DNA of 64,000 nt from an uncultured Mollicutes bacterium (GCA_947174785.1 CAMWKG010000001.1:98251-162250), one strand, 5' to 3'; positions 1 through 9,295 are shown, counted from the stretch's first letter. Translations and numbers: made by a program. The notes: a model not told the origin generated them from the letters alone.

Positions 1-1184
1 AATTCATCCTTGCCTAAGTATAAAACAGCCTTATGAATTGCCTCTTGGTAATCCTCTATAACCTCAAAAGGCCTTACTGTATAATTCGTAAAATCTGAAG
101 CACTTCCTGCTCGTTTATCTAGAATAGTTGTGAAAAAATACTCATCTGCAACACTATCCAAGATTTCTAACATCTGTTTTGATGCCTTATCCTTTAGAGC
201 AGTAAAAACGATTTTTATCCTATAATTTGGATAAGATATCTTTAAGCTTTCACATAAAGCCCTTATACCATCAATATTATGAGCCCCATCAATAAGAATA
301 TTTTCTTTAACAAACTCAAATCTTCCTGGCCAGGTTGTTTTATCTAAAGCAAGCTGAATAAGTTCTTTTGGAAAGTCATGTTCTAAATATTCCATCACCG
401 CAATAGCAAGACTGGCATTGTAGGCCTGATAAAGTCCCTTTAAAGAGGTTTTAAAGTCTCTTCCATTGTAAGTAAAATGAGTACCCTCCTTATCCATAAA
501 AACATTAGAAACTGATGGTTTAATAAAATTCATATCAACTTTATTTTTCTTTCCATAGGTAGAAAAATAAGGAATTAGACCTTCATCTACAGCTGTAAAA
601 CAAGGAATCCCTGCTCTTGTAATGCCTAGCTTATGTGTAGCAATTTCTTCTAATGTATTTCCTAGCTGTACCATATGATCATAACCAATATTTGTTATAA
701 CAGCTACCTTTTTTTCTAAGGCATTGGTCACATCTAAACGTCCACCTAGACCACATTCTAAGACAAGAATCTCAATATTTTGTTTCTCAAAATAAAGAAG
801 TGCCATTAAGAAGGTAAGCTCAAAAAAGGGAATGGTATCCTGATAGTTTTGTTGATAAAGCTTAGAAAACTCCTCTAATCTTCTTGTGTAAGATAAAACC
901 TCTTCATCTGTTATATAAGCTCCATTAATTTCAATCCGTTCATTAAAGGATATTACATAAGGAGAAACAAATAGTCCTACTTTTTTTCCTCTTAAGAATA
1001 ACATTTGATGAAGGAAGCTTGCAGTAGAACCTTTTCCGTTTGTTCCAGCAATATGAATAATAGGATAATTTGTTTTAATATTTAAAAGCTTTATGCATTC
1101 TTTAATTCTTGATAAATCTTCTCTTTTATGAGATTTCTTTTGTTCATAAAGCCATGCGAGTGCTGCTGCATAATCCTTTATCAT
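1..1184 (-). CDS. folC: folylpolyglutamate / dihydrofolate synthase, 3' end off window
   Basis: Adds glutamate to folates (and, in bifunctional members, makes dihydrofolate from dihydropteroate) using ATP in the cytoplasm. The reading frame is open to the left edge, so the C-terminus is missing. The N-terminus reads MIKDYAAALAWLYEQ, and the family P-loop HIAGTNGKGST follows about 45 residues in. The ATG overlaps the valS TGA (ATGA), so the two are translationally coupled and folC is the third gene of the T-box operon. The valS-folC order is common in Bacillota. The family call is secure; mono- versus bifunctional activity cannot be told here. Confidence 0.9.
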   Translation of the reverse strand, partial: MIKDYAAALAWLYEQKKSHKREDLSRIKECIKLLNIKTNYPIIHIAGTNGKGSTASFLHQMLFLRGKKVGLFVSPYVISFNERIEINGAYITDEEVLSYTRRLEEFSKLYQQNYQDTIPFFELTFLMALLYFEKQNIEILVLECGLGGRLDVTNALEKKVAVITNIGYDHMVQLGNTLEEIATHKLGITRAGIPCFTAVDEGLIPYFSTYGKKNKVDMNFIKPSVSNVFMDKEGTHFTYNGRDFKTSLKGLYQAYNASLAIAVMEYLEHDFPKELIQLALDKTTWPGRFEFVKENILIDGAHNIDGIRALCESLKISYPNYRIKIVFTALKDKASKQMLEILDSVADEYFFTTILDKRAGSASDFTNYTVRPFEVIEDYQEAIHKAVLYLGKDE

Positions 1185-3784
1185 AGATTGACCTGTGCTA
1201 AGGCAGCACATACTTCATCGTATTGTGCTTCATAATCTTTAAGCTTAGCTTTCTCAGCATCTATTTTAGCTTGAGGTGCCTTAGATAAGAAGTTCTCGTT
1301 AGAAAGCATTGCACGTGAACGAAGAAGCTCACGCTCTAATCTTTCCTTAGAAGCCAAAAGTTTAGCCTTTGCTTCTTCTATGTCTACTAAATCAGATGTT
1401 GGAATGTATAGATTTGCACAAGACAATACTACAACAACCATACCATCTACCTTTATTTCATCTAAAGTTAAAGTGAGTTCTTTAGGATTTGTAAAGCGTG
1501 TTAAATAGCTTTTGGTTGCTTCTAGCTTTTCTAAAGTATCTTTATCCTTACAGCTTATAAAGATACTGATTGGTTTAGAAGGAGCCTTATTTGCCTTTGC
1601 GCGTTCATTTCTGATGGAAGTGATAATTTCTACCAAATCATCAAAGGCTTCCTTAGCTGATTTAAATTCAAAAGCTTTATTTTTCTTTGGCCATGGTGCT
1701 ATCATAATAGAGGCTTCATCATGAGGTAAAGCCTGATATAGCTCTTCTGTGATAAATGGACAGAATGGATGAAGCATCTTTAAAATTGCTTTTAGAACAT
1801 AGACTAATACATTTTTTGTCATCTGTTCATTCACTTTATCTCCACTGCTTAAATCCACCTTAGAAATCTCAACATACCAAGATGCAAAATCATCCCATAC
1901 AAAGCCATAAAGCTCCTTAGCTGCCTCTCCTAGCTCATACTTATCAAAATTATAATCTACCATATGGATAGTATGATTTAGACGAGTAAGGATAGATTTA
2001 GAAGCGATATTTAGCTTACTAGGATCTATTTCAGTTGGAGTATATTCTTCTCCTAAGTTCATTAATACATAACGGGTAATATTCCAAATTTTATTTAAAT
2101 AATTCCATGAAGCCTCAATTTTTGTTTCATCAAAACGCAAATCTAGACCTAATGCGCCACCAGTTGTCAAGAAATATCTTAAGGAATCTGTACCATACTT
2201 AGCAATCACGTCAAATGGATCCACTCCATTTCCTAAGGATTTACTCATCTTTCTTCCATCCTTTGCACGGATTAATCCATGGATGACGATATCCTTAAAT
2301 GGTGCTTTATGTGTAAATTCAATTCCTTCAAATAGCATTCTTGATACCCAGAAGAAAATAATATCATAGCCTGTAACTAAACAGCTCGTTGGATAGTAGC
2401 GTTTAAGATCCTCTGTTTCTTCTGGCCAACCCAAAGTTGAAAATGGCCATAAAGCGGAGGAAAACCATGTGTCTAAAACATCCTCATCCTGTACCCAGCC
2501 TTCTCCAGGACACTCTACTTGAACTCTAACTTCCTCATCCTTATACCAAGCAGGAATGCGGTGTCCCCACCAAAGCTGTCTTGAAATACACCAGTCTTGA
2601 ATATTAGTTAGCCAGTGATTTAATGTTTGTGTAAAGCGTTCAGGAACAAAGCGATATTCTTTATTATCTAATACCTGCTTTGCTAGAACATCCATCTTAA
2701 CAAACCACTGCTTAGAAAGTCTTGGCTCTACAACAACGCCAGTTCTTTCACTATGACCTACAGAGTGGATAATGCTTTCCCTTTTGATAAATAATCCAGA
2801 TTTTTCTAAATCCTTTAAAAGAGCTTCACGGCAAGCAAAGCGGTCCATTCCCTCATATTTACCTGCCATAGCATTCATTGTTCCATCATCGTTCATACAT
2901 AAAGTCATATCTAAATGATGACGTAAGCCTACCTCATAGTCATTTGGGTCATGGGCTGGAGTTACCTTAACACAGCCAGTTCCAAATTCCATATCTACAT
3001 AGGAATCCGCAATAACAGGAATCTTAATGCTTGTTCCTGGAATATAAACCTCTTTCCCTATGATATCCTTATAGCGAACATCTTCTGGATGTACCATTAT
3101 GGCTTGGTCTGCAAACATTGTTTCAGGACGTGTAGTAGCAATCGTTACAAAGCCTGTTCCATCAACAAATGGGTAGTTGAAATGATAAAATGCACCTTCA
3201 ACATCCTTATGCTCTACCTCAATATTGGATAAAGCGGTACGTGCTTCAGGATCCCAGTTAATAATTCTTTTTCCTTGATAAATATAGCCCTTTTTATAAA
3301 GCGTTATAAATACATGATTTACTGCTTGGTTAAGCTTTTCATCCAAGGTAAATCTTTCTCTTGTGTAATCTAAGCTTAATCCCATAGCTGCCCATTGCTT
3401 ACGAATTGTTGCAGCATAATCTGCCTTCCACTGCCAAGCTACCTTTAAGAACTCCTCTCTTCCTATATCATAACGAGAGATGCCCTGTTGTTTTAGTTTT
3501 TCATCAACCTTTGCCTGTGTTGCAATACCGGCATGGTCCATACCAGGAACCCATAATGCATCATAGCCCTGCATTCTTTTTCTTCTAATAATGACATCCT
3601 GAATGGATGTATCACAGGCATGACCTATATGAAGCTTTCCTGTTACATTTGGTGGTGGTATCACAATGGTAAAAGGTTCCTTAGATTTATCCCCCGCAGT
3701 GAAAAATCCTCCCTTTAACCAGAAATCATATTTTCCTTCTTCAACTAATTTAAAATCATATTTTGGTTCTAAAACTTTACTCAT
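1181..3784 (-). CDS. valS: valyl-tRNA synthetase
   Basis: Class I aminoacyl-tRNA synthetase that charges tRNA-Val in the cytoplasm. The HIGH-type motif is visible as KLHIGHA near residue 55 and the KMSKS loop as RKMSKSLGNGVDP near residue 515. Between them lies the CP1 editing domain (TTRPETMFAD). The C-terminus has the coiled-coil arm typical of ValRS (LASKERLERELLRSRAMLSNE). The open frame extends six codons upstream, but MSKVLEPKYDF is the better start: AAAGG sits at normal spacing before it, and its ATG overlaps the TAA of the preceding GNAT gene. Length of about 867 residues is normal. A T-box in the operon leader predicts induction when tRNA-Val is uncharged. Confidence 0.97.
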   Translation of the reverse strand: MSKVLEPKYDFKLVEEGKYDFWLKGGFFTAGDKSKEPFTIVIPPPNVTGKLHIGHACDTSIQDVIIRRKRMQGYDALWVPGMDHAGIATQAKVDEKLKQQGISRYDIGREEFLKVAWQWKADYAATIRKQWAAMGLSLDYTRERFTLDEKLNQAVNHVFITLYKKGYIYQGKRIINWDPEARTALSNIEVEHKDVEGAFYHFNYPFVDGTGFVTIATTRPETMFADQAIMVHPEDVRYKDIIGKEVYIPGTSIKIPVIADSYVDMEFGTGCVKVTPAHDPNDYEVGLRHHLDMTLCMNDDGTMNAMAGKYEGMDRFACREALLKDLEKSGLFIKRESIIHSVGHSERTGVVVEPRLSKQWFVKMDVLAKQVLDNKEYRFVPERFTQTLNHWLTNIQDWCISRQLWWGHRIPAWYKDEEVRVQVECPGEGWVQDEDVLDTWFSSALWPFSTLGWPEETEDLKRYYPTSCLVTGYDIIFFWVSRMLFEGIEFTHKAPFKDIVIHGLIRAKDGRKMSKSLGNGVDPFDVIAKYGTDSLRYFLTTGGALGLDLRFDETKIEASWNYLNKIWNITRYVLMNLGEEYTPTEIDPSKLNIASKSILTRLNHTIHMVDYNFDKYELGEAAKELYGFVWDDFASWYVEISKVDLSSGDKVNEQMTKNVLVYVLKAILKMLHPFCPFITEELYQALPHDEASIMIAPWPKKNKAFEFKSAKEAFDDLVEIITSIRNERAKANKAPSKPISIFISCKDKDTLEKLEATKSYLTRFTNPKELTLTLDEIKVDGMVVVVLSCANLYIPTSDLVDIEEAKAKLLASKERLERELLRSRAMLSNENFLSKAPQAKIDAEKAKLKDYEAQYDEVCAALAQVNL

Positions 3785-4319
3785 ATTTCTTTTTCCTTTC
3801 ATATTCTTCTTTTGTCATCGAATAAAAGCTCGCATCAATCAATCTACCATCATATAGCTTCTTATAAGAACAAAGTGTCCCATCATAATTGAAGCCACAT
3901 TTTTCAGCGACTCGCTTACAGCGATAATTATCTGTATGATGTCCAACCTCTAGTATTTCACAATCTGTTTTTTCAAAAGCATAATGAATCATAAGCTTTA
4001 CAGCATCAGTCATAATTCCCTGATTCCAATAGGCACTATTTAAAGAAAATCCTAAAGATTTCGCCTTATTATACTTACGTAAACCAGTATTATATAAGGA
4101 AATAGTTCCTACTAAAGAATCCGTATCCTTTAAAACGATTGCGTAGGTTTCTTTGCTAACAATTTGACCATTTAAGACTCGACTTGCTATATCCTTAGAG
4201 GGAAATGGCTTCCACCCTGCAAAAGGACCAACATTAGGATCTTTGCCATACTCAAAGTATGCATCCAAATCACTATACCTTAAATCTCTAATATTAATCT
4301 TTTCTCCAATAATACGCAA
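3777..4319 (-). CDS. GNAT family N-acetyltransferase (RimJ/RimL-like)
   Basis: Predicted acetyl-CoA-dependent N-acetyltransferase of 180 residues. The start INIRDLRYSDLDAYFEYGKDPNVGPFAGW is the usual opening of the RimJ/RimL branch. Strand beta-4 and the acetyl-CoA loop are recognisable around SLGFSLNSAYWNQGIMTDAVK, and the C-terminal part EVGHHTDNYRCKRVAEKCGF carries the common N-x-x-S/C-x-R-V-x-E-K-x-GF pattern. It is the first gene after the T-box and overlaps valS. The substrate is unknown: acyltransferases of this branch modify ribosomal protein termini, amino acids or antibiotics. The other GNAT in this window (near 33 kb) has a similar start. Confidence 0.85.
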   Translation of the reverse strand: MRIIGEKINIRDLRYSDLDAYFEYGKDPNVGPFAGWKPFPSKDIASRVLNGQIVSKETYAIVLKDTDSLVGTISLYNTGLRKYNKAKSLGFSLNSAYWNQGIMTDAVKLMIHYAFEKTDCEILEVGHHTDNYRCKRVAEKCGFNYDGTLCSYKKLYDGRLIDASFYSMTKEEYERKKKYE

Positions 4320-4339
4320 AGCTTATCCCTCCTTTAATA

Positions 4340-4580
4340 AAATAAAAAATCCTTAAAAGATTCCTCTTCTAAGGACGAAAAAATTTCCGTGGTACCACCC
4401 TAGTTCTATATTTCTATAGCACTCATTTTCCTTTAACGCAGGAATCTACGAAATAAACTACTAAAAATTTCACCTATTTAGCTCCCTAGCTACCTTCAAT
4501 ACATTTCATAAAGTCATTTCACCAAACAGACTTTTCTCTAAAATGAAAGTGAGTATCTACTCCTCTAGTTCATCGCTTAT
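4340..4580 (-). promoter_or_regulatory. T-box leader, probably valine-specific
   Basis: The invariant T-box AGGGTGGTACCACGG lies at 4387-4402 (minus strand) and is followed by a Rho-independent terminator: stem TCCTTA/TAAGGA at 4350-4375, then a T-rich run at 4340-4349. The upstream part folds as a long stem I starting near GATGAACTAGAGGAGTAG. A GTA valine codon sits in the expected specifier area near the 3' side of stem I (4491-4493), although a second GTA lies a few bases away, so the exact specifier base assignment is uncertain. The downstream valS supports valine specificity. Uncharged tRNA is expected to stabilise the antiterminator and let GNAT-valS-folC be transcribed. Confidence 0.9.
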
Positions 4581-4586
4581 GCTAAA

Positions 4587-4615
4587 ATTTTACAGCAGGT
4601 AAGAAATTTTGTCAA
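4587..4615 (-). promoter_or_regulatory. sigma-A-type promoter of the T-box operon
   Basis: On the minus strand, TTGACA (4610-4615) and TAAAAT (4587-4592) are separated by 17 bases. This near-consensus promoter predicts a start near 4580, just upstream of the T-box leader. Confidence 0.8.
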
Positions 4616-4629
4616 GGAGATTTCATTTA

Positions 4630-4705
4630 AAATTACTTTGAATTCTCATTTGTTCATAATCTAATGAAAGCAAGTAGACTTCAAGTGAATTAGAATTTTG
4701 TTTTT
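4630..4705 (-). pseudogene. relic of SGNH hydrolase 3' end
   Basis: This stretch resembles the 3' end of the intact SGNH gene at 8310-9281. Shared blocks are AATTCTCATTTG and CATAATCT in the same order, corresponding to about 8332-8400, with scattered mismatches and no usable frame. It looks like the decayed end of a second copy. The match is short, so confidence is moderate. Confidence 0.5.
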
Positions 4706-4726
4706 CTTCCTCTTTTATACTGCTAT

Positions 4727-5105
4727 TTATCTACAATATAAATTCTATCCTTTATGGTAGACATAAAGTATACACCATAAGAACCATCTTCTAAAAATTT
4801 AAAGTCCACAAAAATACCTTGTGTTTTACGTGATTTATCTAAGTCAGTAAGAAACATTTTTTTAGACATCTCCAAAAGCAACAAAAACATCAAAATATTC
4901 CTCTATGCATTCAACAGCCAATTTTCCTAGATCTACAAAGTTATAATGTAGGAAGTTAATGTCTGAATGATGTTTTATTAGAAATATGAAAAAACAGAAG
5001 CAATATATATGCATACAGTATATAGAGAGTATTATACCTCTTATGAAATCTTCTTTCTATAATAGGTTAAATTTATTTTTGAAATTTGTTTATTTAAAGA
5101 TATCA
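4727..5105 (-). pseudogene. relic of the membrane anti-sigma-like gene
   Basis: The first ~130 bases are nearly identical to the 3' end of the gene at 6864-7631 (compare 4727-4855 with 6868-6990, including TTCTAAAAATTTAAAGTCCA). The match then jumps: about 4868-4905 resembles 7283-7320, and 4980-5045 resembles the membrane-segment region around 7395-7465. The middle of the gene is therefore deleted, and stops and frameshifts break the remaining frame. It is a clearly dead paralogue created by local duplication. Confidence 0.85.
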
Positions 5106-5197
5106 CAACATTTCTAAATTAAATTTGTTAGCATAAATTTAAGAAAATTATTTATATAGCTATCTAGATATAACAAAAAATCTAGCAAAACATACAA

Positions 5198-6760
5198 TTA
5201 AATAATGGATTGACCACATTTAGTGCAAGAAGCCGTGACGTCACCTATTGCTATATAGCCCATACATACTTCAGTTTTGGAATAACCGCATCTACAGATT
5301 GCGTTATGCGTTCTACCATCTCTACTAGATTTGTATAAATACACATGACTATGATTTTTTTCTATCTTATATCCACAATCGCTACAGATCTTATATTCAT
5401 TGGATTCATAATAATTATGCTCTTGTAAAGAAAAACATCCACAACCAACACATTGGTTTTTATGATAAAAATAATCATATTTTAAAATAGTTCGAGTTAT
5501 GTGATTACAAATTATAGAACCACATGGGCATAATGTCCCAGAGCATCCATTTTTTTCCCAGACGTAGTTATCACTACAGATATGTTCTTCATTTAATTCT
5601 ACATAGTATGCACTATGTATGTTATATTTGTTAATATTAACTTTAGTAAGATCTTCATCCTTCCATCCAAAGTGTACAAATATTCCGCTATCATCATAAC
5701 CATAAGCAACAACAGCGTGATTTAGCTTTCTACTATCAATGGAGGTATCAATTCCGTCAATTCCAATGACAACTGGATTTTTCGAATTAATTCCTTCTTT
5801 ACAAAAATTTAATTTACTAGTAAAAAGGTCTATGCTATGCAATGTATATTCTAAATGACGACCTTGTAAATATATTTCTAATAATTCTTTCAATTTTGAA
5901 GAATTAGCAGAAAATTCATTTTGCTTAGTAAAACCCATGTCAATTCCTAAATTTATCATATTAGAATGAAAAACATCATCAATTCCAGGTGACCTAGGGT
6001 ATAAAGAGGCATCTAATCTTTCAGTTGATGAAAATCTACGAAACATAGTTACATCGCGTGCTTCTATAATCACATCATCTCTGATTACAGTATCATAATA
6101 AGATAATACCATTTCAAGAGCAACATATGAACAAGAACCGTTAAAAGTAGTTACAGTATTTGTGCCAATATTATTTACTAGCTTTTCATAATAAAAACTA
6201 TATGGTATAAAGTTAGATTCATTCGTTAAAGATGTCACAAATGTAGTAGTTTCATTTATTGCTTTTTCTTCTTCACATTTATTCTCCTTATAAATATTAG
6301 TCATTTCATCTTCTAAAAGTTTACATTGTATAATTTCATTAGATGATAAAATTTCATTATTAACTAAGTCGCTGATTTGGCCACTAGTCTCATAAAAATA
6401 ATTTAAAGGTCCTATATAAATTTTCTTGAACGTTTTATTTAAATTATGATAAATTGAATTTGAATCTCGTGAATATTCAAGATAATCTAAAACCTCTCTA
6501 TCAAAGATTAAATAACAGTTTTCTCCTTCCACTAAAACGTATCTATTGACTCTATTCATTCCAGAAATTATTTCATAGTTATATGTAGATATTTTTAATT
6601 TCTTAGAAACTAAATCATTCAACTGTTTTGTTTCTATGGAATTCAATTCTACAGAATACATTGAAACTGCATAAACTGGTATAACATATTTAGGTATTAA
6701 TATGAAAGTGAAGACAAACACTAGAAAAACAAAAAAAATTCTTTTAATTAGTTTATACAT
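5198..6760 (-). CDS. secreted C39/papain-like cysteine peptidase with Cys-rich C-terminus
   Basis: This 520-residue protein begins with a Sec signal peptide (KRIFFVFLVFVFTFILIP, likely cleaved near AVS at 31-33). Residues 205-223 read FNGSCSYVALEMVLSYYDT, the catalytic-Cys helix of C39/papain-like peptidases (Cys210). Residues 346-366 contain NHAVVAYGYDDSG followed by FVHFGW, the catalytic-His strand pair (His348). Residues 395-515 hold several CxC and CxxC pairs (CPCG, CVGCGC, CSDCG, CRCG, CTKCG), resembling tandem zinc ribbons. It is predicted to be exported and to cut peptides or proteins outside the cell. It sits downstream of the sigma/anti-sigma pair and is probably part of their output. 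The substrate is unknown; the peptidase fold is inferred from motifs. Confidence 0.7.
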   Translation of the reverse strand: MYKLIKRIFFVFLVFVFTFILIPKYVIPVYAVSMYSVELNSIETKQLNDLVSKKLKISTYNYEIISGMNRVNRYVLVEGENCYLIFDREVLDYLEYSRDSNSIYHNLNKTFKKIYIGPLNYFYETSGQISDLVNNEILSSNEIIQCKLLEDEMTNIYKENKCEEEKAINETTTFVTSLTNESNFIPYSFYYEKLVNNIGTNTVTTFNGSCSYVALEMVLSYYDTVIRDDVIIEARDVTMFRRFSSTERLDASLYPRSPGIDDVFHSNMINLGIDMGFTKQNEFSANSSKLKELLEIYLQGRHLEYTLHSIDLFTSKLNFCKEGINSKNPVVIGIDGIDTSIDSRKLNHAVVAYGYDDSGIFVHFGWKDEDLTKVNINKYNIHSAYYVELNEEHICSDNYVWEKNGCSGTLCPCGSIICNHITRTILKYDYFYHKNQCVGCGCFSLQEHNYYESNEYKICSDCGYKIEKNHSHVYLYKSSRDGRTHNAICRCGYSKTEVCMGYIAIGDVTASCTKCGQSII

Positions 6761-6863
6761 AATTTAATCTTAACATATTCATTTTTATTGAAAATATGCT
6801 ATCTCCTTTCATTATAATAAATTTTGAATAATCATAATTTATATTTAATTTTCTACCATAGTA

Positions 6864-7631
6864 TTATTTATCAATAATATATACCCTATCCTTTATAGTA
6901 GAGATAAAATATACACCATAAGAACCATCTTCTAAAAATTTAAAGTCCACAAAAATACCTTGTGTTTTACGTGATTTATCTAAGTCAGCACCACATAAAA
7001 AATCTTGTGTCAGATTTTCTCCACTCTTCTTTTCAAAATCGTAGATTATTGATTCAAATGAATAATTTAAATTTGAAGAAAATTCAAAGATTTTATAAGG
7101 ATCTGACAAATGATGAAGTTCGACTACATCTTTTCCATCTTTAACCCCTAGATAGACATTGTAATATCTATTATTAAAACCTTTACAAGAAGAATTGTAT
7201 TCCGATAAAATCGGCTTATCTTCTTCTTTTATCAAATCAGAATTCAAGAGTAAATCAATTGGAAACATTTCTGTTGGCCCACCACCAAATGCAACAAAAA
7301 TATCAAAATGTTCCTCTAAATATTTTGCATCCAATTTACTAGGGTCTGCATTATGTTGGGAGTTGGTGTCTAAATTATATTGTATTAATAATGTTGAAAA
7401 TACAGATATAATGCATATACAGACAGTATATAAAAAGATAATTAAACTTCTTATTAAAATTTTCTTCTTGAAGTCAAATGAATTCTTGAAAGATTTCTTT
7501 ATAGACTTTGAATTATTTAAATATTGTTCTGCTTCAATTTTAGAAGCGATTAAATCATAGTCAGGTTGAAATTCTATATTATCATTTACAAAATTCAAAA
7601 AACCTTTATCCTTATTCATAGGTATCACCAC
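6864..7631 (-). CDS. single-pass membrane protein, probable anti-sigma factor
   Basis: The protein has 255 residues, or about 251 if translation begins at MNKDKGFLNF. Residues 1-75 are charged and presumably cytoplasmic. One membrane helix follows (ILIRSLIIFLYTVCICIISVFSTLLI), then about 155 extracytoplasmic residues without a recognised domain. The start overlaps the end of the ECF sigma gene by 20 bases. This topology and gene order are those of membrane anti-sigma factors, which hold the sigma factor until an outside signal frees it. No classical ZAS or RsgI motif is visible, so the role rests on context. A decayed second copy lies at 4727-5105. Confidence 0.6.
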   Translation of the reverse strand: MVIPMNKDKGFLNFVNDNIEFQPDYDLIASKIEAEQYLNNSKSIKKSFKNSFDFKKKILIRSLIIFLYTVCICIISVFSTLLIQYNLDTNSQHNADPSKLDAKYLEEHFDIFVAFGGGPTEMFPIDLLLNSDLIKEEDKPILSEYNSSCKGFNNRYYNVYLGVKDGKDVVELHHLSDPYKIFEFSSNLNYSFESIIYDFEKKSGENLTQDFLCGADLDKSRKTQGIFVDFKFLEDGSYGVYFISTIKDRVYIIDK

Positions 7632-8142
7632 TTTTTCTAATTTTTTTCAAAGCTCGATGATAGATAGATAGAATTGTATTTAAGGGTTTATTATAAATTG
7701 AGGAGAGTTCTTTAAATGTAACATTATCTAAGTTATGCTTTAGTATTAAATCAATTTCTAAATCATTTAAATGTAATCTCATTTTATCTATAAGCTCATT
7801 ATATTTTAATGAAGGGCTACATTCACATAGTTCTTCATTTAGAATTGCTTCATCATATATGATCTCTACCTTTTTTCTTTTTAAAAAATCAATTGCAATG
7901 TTTTTAGCCGAAGTAAGCAAATAATATTTTATATTATCTATAGGTGTTTTAGGCAAATGATTATAGAATTGTACAAAAACATCTTGAGTTAATTCTTCGG
8001 CATCACTTATATTATTTATATACTGCATAATTTTCAGATATATTAATTTGCCATATGTCAAATATATCTTTTCAAAGGCTGAGTGAATTTGAGATAATTC
8101 ATTTGATTTTAAAGCATATTTAAGTGTATATTCTAAAGTCAC
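7612..8142 (-). CDS. ECF-type RNA polymerase sigma factor
   Basis: This 176-residue sigma-70 family protein has region 2 visible as LIYLKIMQYINNISDAEELTQDVFVQFY (the DAEELTQDVF core), and region 4 as ELIDKMRLHLNDLEIDLILKH with a helix-turn-helix at NVTFKELSSIYNKPLNTILSIYHRALKKI. It starts at GTG with GGAGG about ten bases upstream. It directs RNA polymerase to a small regulon, and ECF factors usually activate their own operon. It overlaps its probable anti-sigma partner. Its target promoter motif could not be read from this window. Confidence 0.88.
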   Translation of the reverse strand: MTLEYTLKYALKSNELSQIHSAFEKIYLTYGKLIYLKIMQYINNISDAEELTQDVFVQFYNHLPKTPIDNIKYYLLTSAKNIAIDFLKRKKVEIIYDEAILNEELCECSPSLKYNELIDKMRLHLNDLEIDLILKHNLDNVTFKELSSIYNKPLNTILSIYHRALKKIRKSGDTYE

Positions 8143-8309
8143 AGTTGCTCAACCTCCCTTTCTATCTATCCTCTCATTTAATAAGACGATTTCTAGATAT
8201 ATTTTATTGCATATTTTTACTATTTTTTTAGAAATTAAAAACTATATTCACACTTTTTCTATTTTTGTATTTTTTTTAGCCTTTTAAGTAAGTAATAAGC
8301 TTGATGGCA

Positions 8310-9281
8310 TCAATTGCTCTTATTCAATTTCTTATACAGATTTACTGCAATTCTCATTTGCCCATAATCTGAAGGATGCAAAAAATCTGCAGTTAAACTA
8401 GAAAAATCATCTAGAAGTTCTTCAGGTAATATATAATTATACTTTTTTATAGACCTAGCATACTCTCTAAAGGCTTGCATTTGCTTATAGGATAGACTCT
8501 CAGGCTCTAAAAGATTTCCATTATCTAATATGCTTGTAAAATATACTTCTTTTGCTTGAAAGGAATTAAGGAGCATATCTAAATGCATTTGATATTCTTC
8601 TAGACTATATAGTCCAAGTACATTGACACCAAATTCTGCAAAGGCTAAATCACAAGGGATTTCCTTTAGATAGTTGAACATAATTTCTTCTGCTTGACAT
8701 GACCCTGGTATAGACTTATTTAAGACATCCATTTTCAAAAGTCTTGATAAAATAAAAGCATAAGAATTCACATATTCTAAAGATTCACTTCCATGAGATA
8801 TCGAAGATCCATAAAGCAATAATGTTTTCCTTGGAAGTTCTGATTCTAAAGGAGGGCGTCTATTTCCATACGTATTTAAACCAATATAAGATACATATCC
8901 ACTATAACCGATGATGATACGAATGAGCTTAGGATGATAGGTGTACTCTTTTATAGACTCTCTATACTTTAAAAATTTTTCTGGAATTTCAATGTGAAGA
9001 TTTGTGACTACTCCTTCTTTTAAAGTGTATGAGTTAAACATATAGTCTCCAAAGAAGACATAAACCTTACATTCTTCTTTATCACTTCTTAGCTTTAAAT
9101 CAAAAAAAAGGGATTCTGTAACAAATCTTAATTCTGCACCAATAGAACGATAGCCATAAAATCTACCTCTTGTATGTGCTGGATTCCCTAAATTCTGGAT
9201 TATATTTTCTTTAAAGCGAAGTATATTGCCTTTATGATTAATCTCTTCTACATTGAAAAATTCAATATGATCATAAATCAT
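8310..9281 (-). CDS. SGNH/GDSL-type hydrolase
   Basis: Predicted esterase of the SGNH superfamily, 323 residues. The N-terminal ~145 residues are a beta-rich domain typical of GDSL-2-type acyl esterases. The nucleophile block is TLLLYGSSISHGS (Ser in GSSIS, about residue 157), the oxyanion Gly is in SIPGSCQ, the Asn block is AEFGVNVLG, and the catalytic Asp-His pair is ADFLHPSDYG near the end. No signal peptide is seen, so it is likely cytoplasmic. Its substrate may be an acetylated sugar or glycan. It follows recO on the same strand with a 14-base gap. A degraded copy of its 3' end lies at 4630-4705. Confidence 0.8.
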   Translation of the reverse strand: MIYDHIEFFNVEEINHKGNILRFKENIIQNLGNPAHTRGRFYGYRSIGAELRFVTESLFFDLKLRSDKEECKVYVFFGDYMFNSYTLKEGVVTNLHIEIPEKFLKYRESIKEYTYHPKLIRIIIGYSGYVSYIGLNTYGNRRPPLESELPRKTLLLYGSSISHGSESLEYVNSYAFILSRLLKMDVLNKSIPGSCQAEEIMFNYLKEIPCDLAFAEFGVNVLGLYSLEEYQMHLDMLLNSFQAKEVYFTSILDNGNLLEPESLSYKQMQAFREYARSIKKYNYILPEELLDDFSSLTADFLHPSDYGQMRIAVNLYKKLNKSN

Positions 9282-9295
9282 TTTTTCTTTCCTTT

